From positions 1 through 9,846 of the forward strand of contig CAYLXU010000032.1 of NCBI GenBank assembly GCA_964388055.1: a stretch of 9,846 nt of DNA, in the 5' to 3' direction. Below, piece by piece: positions 6,701-9,846 of the stretch. The stretch is from CAYLXU01 sp964388055 (lineage in GTDB: Bacteria > Patescibacteriota > Minisyncoccia > UBA6257 > JACRHW01). The position numbers and the translations under genes were made by a program. Positions within the stretch are counted from its first letter, which is position 1. Each line of letters begins with the position of its first letter. Below the pieces are notes generated by a model. It saw only the letters and a program-made list of their open reading frames with translations, did no database searches and had not been told where the DNA came from.

Positions 6701-6992
6701 AGGGCAGCGCTTTGGAGAAATGGAGGTGTGGGCTCTTGAAGGATATGGTACGGCGCATGCCTTGCAAGAAATGCTCACGATTAAATCTGATGATGTGCTC
6801 GGCCGCTCTGCGACGTATGAGTCCATCATTTATGGGGAGGAAATCAAAACGGCGAATATACCAGCTTCGTTCAATGTTCTCACAAGCGAGTTGAAGGGGC
6901 TTGGTTTTGAGGTCAATCTTCTCACGGTTCAAGAGGGGGGCGAAGAGGACGCTGCTCGCCCAAGGGCGCCTCGAGAACGCAGGAGGAAATAA
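3792..6992 (+). CDS. rpoB: RpoB, RNA polymerase beta subunit
   Basis: RpoB is the second-largest catalytic subunit of RNA polymerase and forms one side of the active cleft. It is complete at 1066 aa, shorter than E. coli (1342) because the large lineage-specific insertions are absent. In order: N-terminal FSRYQKPALQIPDLIEVQ; protrusion and lobe with GTFIINGVERVVVSQLIRSSG (about 116-136, Ser135 where most bacteria have Pro); rifampicin region SQLSQFMDQVNP to HKRRISSMGPGG with D381, H391 and S396 matching E. coli D516, H526 and S531; FMPWGGGNYEDAI; GDKLAGRHGNKGV with the active-site lysines K823 and K831 (E. coli K1065, K1073); HGGQRFGEMEVWALEGYG; and SFNVLTSELKGLG near the end. The C-terminus is a short acidic-then-basic tail ending ERRRK. 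The start follows the usual N-terminal motif, but no SD precedes it. rpoC follows 26 nt downstream. The rif contact residues look wild-type, so sensitivity is inferred. Confidence 0.98.
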   Translation: MFTKTKVFSRYQKPALQIPDLIEVQKNSFSWFISEGLQELFDEISPVKDYTGKDLELSVTGYYFDEPKFSEEEAHERDLSFEAPLRVKMRLLNKRTKEVREQEVYFGDIPLMTERGTFIINGVERVVVSQLIRSSGIYFTAKVFRGEKLFGAKIIPSRGVWIEFETEPDHGLIIKIDRKRKISATALLRIFGLEGNEEIERAFAGVTDEKELLKKTLAKDPSKDKVEAYVEIYKRVRPGDLATPENAQAFVDAMFFRADRYDLSSAGRFKMNSRLAIEGEDKLLTAEDLVAIIKEIIQLNNDPSADPDDIDHLGNRRVKGVGELLQSRMRVGLARMRRVIQDKMSTSDIFLVTPAQLVVPRQLMAVVKEFFSSSQLSQFMDQVNPLAEVEHKRRISSMGPGGLTRERAGFEVRDVHTSHYGRLCPIQTPEGGNVGLINYLATYARVRQFGFIETPYLKVKDGKVTKEIEWLNAYEEERHIIAHGGVSYDENGKITEKKVAARIKGQPTICNREEVEYIDIASNQPFSIAASLVPFLEHDDANRTLMGANMQRQAVVYVNPEAPLVGTGIEEKVAEDSGYLVKAPHDGEVVEADADHVVLRAEGKKDLSYKIHHFRRSNQFTSLSQRTIVKRGQKVKKGQVLVDGPSMQNGVLGLGQNLLVAFMPWGGGNYEDAILLSERVVQADRFSSIHIEEFYADVRETKLGPEMTTPDIPNVSEDKLRNLDEEGIIRIGAEVGAGDILVGKVSPKGETDLTAEERLLRAIFGEKARDVKDTSLTLPHGKRGRIVGIRIFSRERGDKLEPGIIKRIRVEVAVFRKVMAGDKLAGRHGNKGVISRIVAVEDMPYLEDGTPVDVVLNPLGVASRMNIGQILETHLGWAAHANGYRAVVPIFSGTTEEDIREELKKGGLPEDGKMVLFDGRTGSPFDQRVTVGYIYMMKLDHLVEDKLHMRSIGPYSLITQQPLGGKAQHGGQRFGEMEVWALEGYGTAHALQEMLTIKSDDVLGRSATYESIIYGEEIKTANIPASFNVLTSELKGLGFEVNLLTVQEGGEEDAARPRAPRERRRK

Positions 6993-6997
6993 AATAA

Positions 6998-7009
6998 ATG
7001 TTGCATTAA
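6998..7009 (+). other. Three-codon ORF (MLH-stop) before rpoC
   Basis: ATG 6998-7000 is preceded by a perfect AGGAGG at 6981-6986 (11 nt spacing), which lies inside the last arginine codons of rpoB. It encodes M-L-H and then TAA at 7007-7009. It is in the same frame as rpoC, whose ATG comes 9 nt after that stop. It is either a translated mini-ORF that feeds ribosomes to rpoC by reinitiation or a chance ATG. Confidence 0.3.
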
Positions 7010-7018
7010 CTCATTCTT

Positions 7019-9846
7019 ATGTTTAGAGATTTCAACGCATTACGTCTCAAGATCGCCTCTCCAGAAGAGATGCTTGCATGGTCTTATGGAGAAGTGATTA
7101 AGCCGGAAACGATTAATTATCGTACACAACGTCCAGAAAAAGATGGTCTTTTTTCTGAGCGTATTTTTGGCCCCACAAAGGACTGGGAGTGTTATTGTGG
7201 TAAATATCGTCGTATTCGTTACAAGGGGGTAGTGTGTGATAAATGTGGGGTGGAAGTAACTCGCTCTATTGTAAGAAGAGAGCGTTTTGGACACATTACT
7301 CTTGCAGCGCCCGTTGCTCATATTTGGTTTTTGAGAAGCATTCCTTCCCGTCTTGCGCTTTTATTGGGTGTTCCTGGCCAAAAGCTCGAGAAGGTTATTT
7401 ATTACTCCAGCTATATTATTACGAAGGTAGATGAAGATGCGAGAAAGAAAGTTGTTGATGAGATTAACAGGGAGTTCGAAAATAAGATCAAAAAAGCGAG
7501 TGCGAAAGAGCGGACGCAGCTTGAAGATTTGAAGCGTGAGACTCTCGATGAATTGGGTGCAATTCAACCAATGAACGTAGTCTCGGAGATCGATTATTTC
7601 AATTTGAGTAGGAAGTATGGAGAAGTTTTTGAGGCGAATATTGGCGCCGAAGCTATTCGCGCCCTCCTTGAGACAATTGACTTACATTCCCTCAAAGGAC
7701 AATTAGAACAAGCTTTAGATAAAACAAAAGAACTTGATAAGCGTGTTCTTCAGAGGATACGTTTGGTGAAAAATTTAATCCAGTCAGGACAGAGACCAGA
7801 ATGGATGATTCTTACTGTGTTGCCTGTGATTCCACCAGATTTGAGGCCCATGGTGGCCCTTGATGGGGGAAGGTACGCGTCTTCTGATCTCAATGATCTT
7901 TATCGTCGAGTGATCAATAGAAACAATAGATTAAAGAAACTCAAAGAGCTTAAGGCGCCAGAGGTTATTATTCGCAATGAAAAGCGAATGCTTCAGGAGG
8001 CGGTAGACGCACTTATTGACAACAGTATTCGCATCAGCGGACAACAACAAATGAATGCGCAAAAGCGTCCGTTAAAGTCCCTTGCCGACATGCTTAAGGG
8101 AAAGGGTGGTAGATTTAGGCAAAACTTGTTGGGAAAACGCGTGGATTATTCAGGTCGTTCTGTTATTGTAGTTGGTCCAGAACTCAAATTGAATGAATGC
8201 GGATTACCTAAAAAGATGGCCCTAGAACTTTTTAAACCATTTGTTATTCATAAGCTTCTTGATTCCGGTATTGCAAATACCATTAAGCGTGCGAACCGTT
8301 TAGTGGAAGAGGCGCCTTCTGAGGTGTGGGCAATTCTTGAAGAGGTAATTCAAGATCGGTACGTGCTTTTGAATCGCGCCCCCACCCTCCATAGGTTAGG
8401 TATTCAGGCATTTAAACCACTTCTTATTGAAGATCTTTGCATTCGTATTCCACCCATGGTGTGTTCGGCGTTTAACGCTGACTTTGATGGTGACCAGATG
8501 GCAGTTCACTTGCCACTTACTGAGCAGGCTCAAGCTGAAGTGCGCATGTACATGGATGCGAAGAAAAACGTGTTAAAGCCAGCAACAGGAGAGCCAATTG
8601 TGTTGCCTAACCAGGACATGGTGCTCGGATGTTACTACCTTACGCGTTTGGCGGGAGCAGCCGAGGGGAAAAAGATGAAGGCGTTTAGTTCTGTAGATGA
8701 AGTAAAGTTGGCATATGGTTCTCAGGCGATTACGCTTCATGAAAAAATTCTTGTATTGCATCCCAAGCATGAGGAGGGAAAGAGTGTGCTTGAAACTACG
8801 GCAGGAAGAGTGCTCTTCAACGAGGTGCTTCCTGGTGATTATCCATTCGTTAATCGGGTACTCACAAAAGGAGAGCTAAAGAAACTCGCCATTGATCTTC
8901 AGAAGAGATATGAAAACGAGGTGTTCACTGAACTTTTAGATGCTATTAAATTCCTTGGTTTTGAATACTCAACTCGTTCAGGTATTACATGGTCAATGGG
9001 AGACTTAGAAACTCCAAAAGAAAAAGATGAGGTTGTAGCGAAGGCAGAAGCCGAGACAGAAAAGATTTGGGAGCAGTATCAAGAGGGGCTTTTGAGCGCA
9101 GAAGAAAGGAGGGTTCGTTCCGTACTTGTGTGGCAAAAGGTAAAGGCAGAGCTTTCGAAAGCTGTTCCAAAGGCTTTTGATGTGGATAATCCAATTTTTA
9201 TGATTATTGATTCGGGAGCGCGCGCAAGCTGGGCCCCCGTCGAGCAGATGATCGCAATGAAAGGTCTTGTGGCAAATCCTCGCAACGAAACAATCGAGCT
9301 TCCTATCAAATCATCTTTTAAGGAGGGGTTGAACTTGTTAGAATACTTTATTTCAACACACGGTGCCCGTAAGGGTACTACAGATACTGCATTGAAGACT
9401 GCTTCTGCTGGATACCTTACTCGAAGGCTTGTAGATGTGGGACAATCAACCTTTGTAATAGAAGAAGATTGTGGTACTGATAATGGTTTGATTTTAAGCA
9501 GAAAGGAGGGGGAAGAGTTTCATTATTGGGTCAAAGATAGAGTGTTTTCACGCACTCTCCTTGAAGATGTGAAGGTGGGTAACAAAATAATTGCACGAGC
9601 CGGGACTACTGTTGGGTTAGATCTTGCGCAGAGCATAGAGGATAGTGGTGTGGAATCTGTGAAGGTGCGGTCACCACTTACCTGTAAGTCACTTTTTGGT
9701 ATATGCCAACGATGTTACGGATTAGATCTTGGATACAACAAGGAAGTAGAAATGGGTACGGCCGTTGGAGTAATTGCGGCTCAGTCAATCGGAGAACCTG
9801 GAACCCAGCTTACCATGAGAACGTTCCATATCGGAGGTGTGGCCGG
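7019..9846 (+). CDS. rpoC: RpoC, RNA polymerase beta' subunit (3' partial)
   Basis: This is the largest RNA polymerase subunit, holding the catalytic Mg2+. 942 codons are present and the frame is open to the window edge, so the C-terminal part is missing. Domains in order: N-terminal FNALRLKIASPEEML; zinc finger 1 with C58, C60, C73 and C76 (CYCGKYRRIRYKGVVCDKC); clamp helices RRVINRNNRLKKLKEL from about residue 296, the sigma-binding coiled coil; the switch 2 block GKGGRFRQNLLGKRVDYSGRS from about 361; NRAPTLHRLG; the catalytic motif NADFDGDQ with D488, D490 and D492; F-loop DSGARASWAPVEQM from 731; bridge helix THGARKGTTDTALKTA from 780; zinc finger 2 with C818, C889, C896 and C899; and GEPGTQLTMRTFHIGG, where M933 and H937 match the E. 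coli trigger-loop M932 and H936. The start ATG has no SD of its own. It is in an operon with rpoB and assembles with beta, alpha and omega. Confidence 0.97.
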   Translation, partial: MFRDFNALRLKIASPEEMLAWSYGEVIKPETINYRTQRPEKDGLFSERIFGPTKDWECYCGKYRRIRYKGVVCDKCGVEVTRSIVRRERFGHITLAAPVAHIWFLRSIPSRLALLLGVPGQKLEKVIYYSSYIITKVDEDARKKVVDEINREFENKIKKASAKERTQLEDLKRETLDELGAIQPMNVVSEIDYFNLSRKYGEVFEANIGAEAIRALLETIDLHSLKGQLEQALDKTKELDKRVLQRIRLVKNLIQSGQRPEWMILTVLPVIPPDLRPMVALDGGRYASSDLNDLYRRVINRNNRLKKLKELKAPEVIIRNEKRMLQEAVDALIDNSIRISGQQQMNAQKRPLKSLADMLKGKGGRFRQNLLGKRVDYSGRSVIVVGPELKLNECGLPKKMALELFKPFVIHKLLDSGIANTIKRANRLVEEAPSEVWAILEEVIQDRYVLLNRAPTLHRLGIQAFKPLLIEDLCIRIPPMVCSAFNADFDGDQMAVHLPLTEQAQAEVRMYMDAKKNVLKPATGEPIVLPNQDMVLGCYYLTRLAGAAEGKKMKAFSSVDEVKLAYGSQAITLHEKILVLHPKHEEGKSVLETTAGRVLFNEVLPGDYPFVNRVLTKGELKKLAIDLQKRYENEVFTELLDAIKFLGFEYSTRSGITWSMGDLETPKEKDEVVAKAEAETEKIWEQYQEGLLSAEERRVRSVLVWQKVKAELSKAVPKAFDVDNPIFMIIDSGARASWAPVEQMIAMKGLVANPRNETIELPIKSSFKEGLNLLEYFISTHGARKGTTDTALKTASAGYLTRRLVDVGQSTFVIEEDCGTDNGLILSRKEGEEFHYWVKDRVFSRTLLEDVKVGNKIIARAGTTVGLDLAQSIEDSGVESVKVRSPLTCKSLFGICQRCYGLDLGYNKEVEMGTAVGVIAAQSIGEPGTQLTMRTFHIGGVA

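Noticed and set aside
6998..7018. rpoC starting at the SD-served ATG 6998
   Set aside because: An in-frame TAA at 7007-7009 blocks it. The conserved RpoC N-terminus begins at 7019.
1..9846. Recoded UGA (Gly) as in Gracilibacteria/SR1
   Set aside because: All long frames are intact under the standard code without any in-frame TGA. The absence of TGA among five gene stops is too small a sample to mean anything.
1..9846. Mobile element, CRISPR, toxin-antitoxin or defence system
   Set aside because: I found no transposase, integrase, regularly spaced repeats, nuclease motif or paired small genes. The only repeats are short promoter or terminator-like ones.

Overview
The window looks like a chromosomal housekeeping segment of a Candidate Phyla Radiation bacterium (Patescibacteria, most likely a Parcubacteria lineage). 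The evidence is a compact RpoB of 1066 aa without the large insertions of the proteobacterial enzyme, the CPR-like wording of the RpoB and RpoC N-termini, a small membrane-anchored protein with a CPR-like Cys motif, and a gene order in which rpoBC follows cell-wall genes rather than rplJ-rplL. The lineage is inferred from remembered sequence patterns, not from a search. The genetic code appears standard: the five complete genes end in TAA or TAG, no reading frame needs recoding, and the rpoC frame is open from its start to the window edge.

Layout. Positions 8-124 are a complete 5S rRNA (+). It converges on a tiny minus-strand gene (196-393, 65 aa) of unknown function, and a bidirectional hairpin terminator lies between them. 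Positions 403-622 form a dense regulatory region. It contains back-to-back -35 boxes inside a perfect inverted repeat, a near-consensus extended -10 plus-strand promoter, and two hairpin/T-tract terminators within about 110 bases of that promoter, with no real ORF between. This arrangement suggests a very short RNA or an attenuated leader. A membrane-anchored protein gene (623-1402) follows and ends at a clear intrinsic terminator (1437-1461).

The second half of the layout starts with a two-gene peptidoglycan cassette. rodA encodes the SEDS glycosyltransferase that polymerises glycan strands, and mltG, 3 nt downstream, encodes the membrane lytic transglycosylase that cleaves and terminates nascent strands. 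A strong promoter at 3659-3686 then drives rpoB (complete, 3792-6992) and rpoC (from 7019, cut by the window edge inside the trigger loop). These are the two large catalytic subunits of RNA polymerase. No good GC-rich terminator separates mltG from rpoB, so readthrough from the wall genes is possible.

Points worth a second look are the candidate short RNA at about 494-540, a Shine-Dalgarno-led three-codon ORF in frame with and just upstream of rpoC, the lack of Shine-Dalgarno sites before mltG, rpoB and rpoC compared with an 11-base anti-SD match before the tiny 65-aa gene, and substitutions in the RpoC F-loop. Nothing in the window looks like a mobile element, CRISPR array or defence system.
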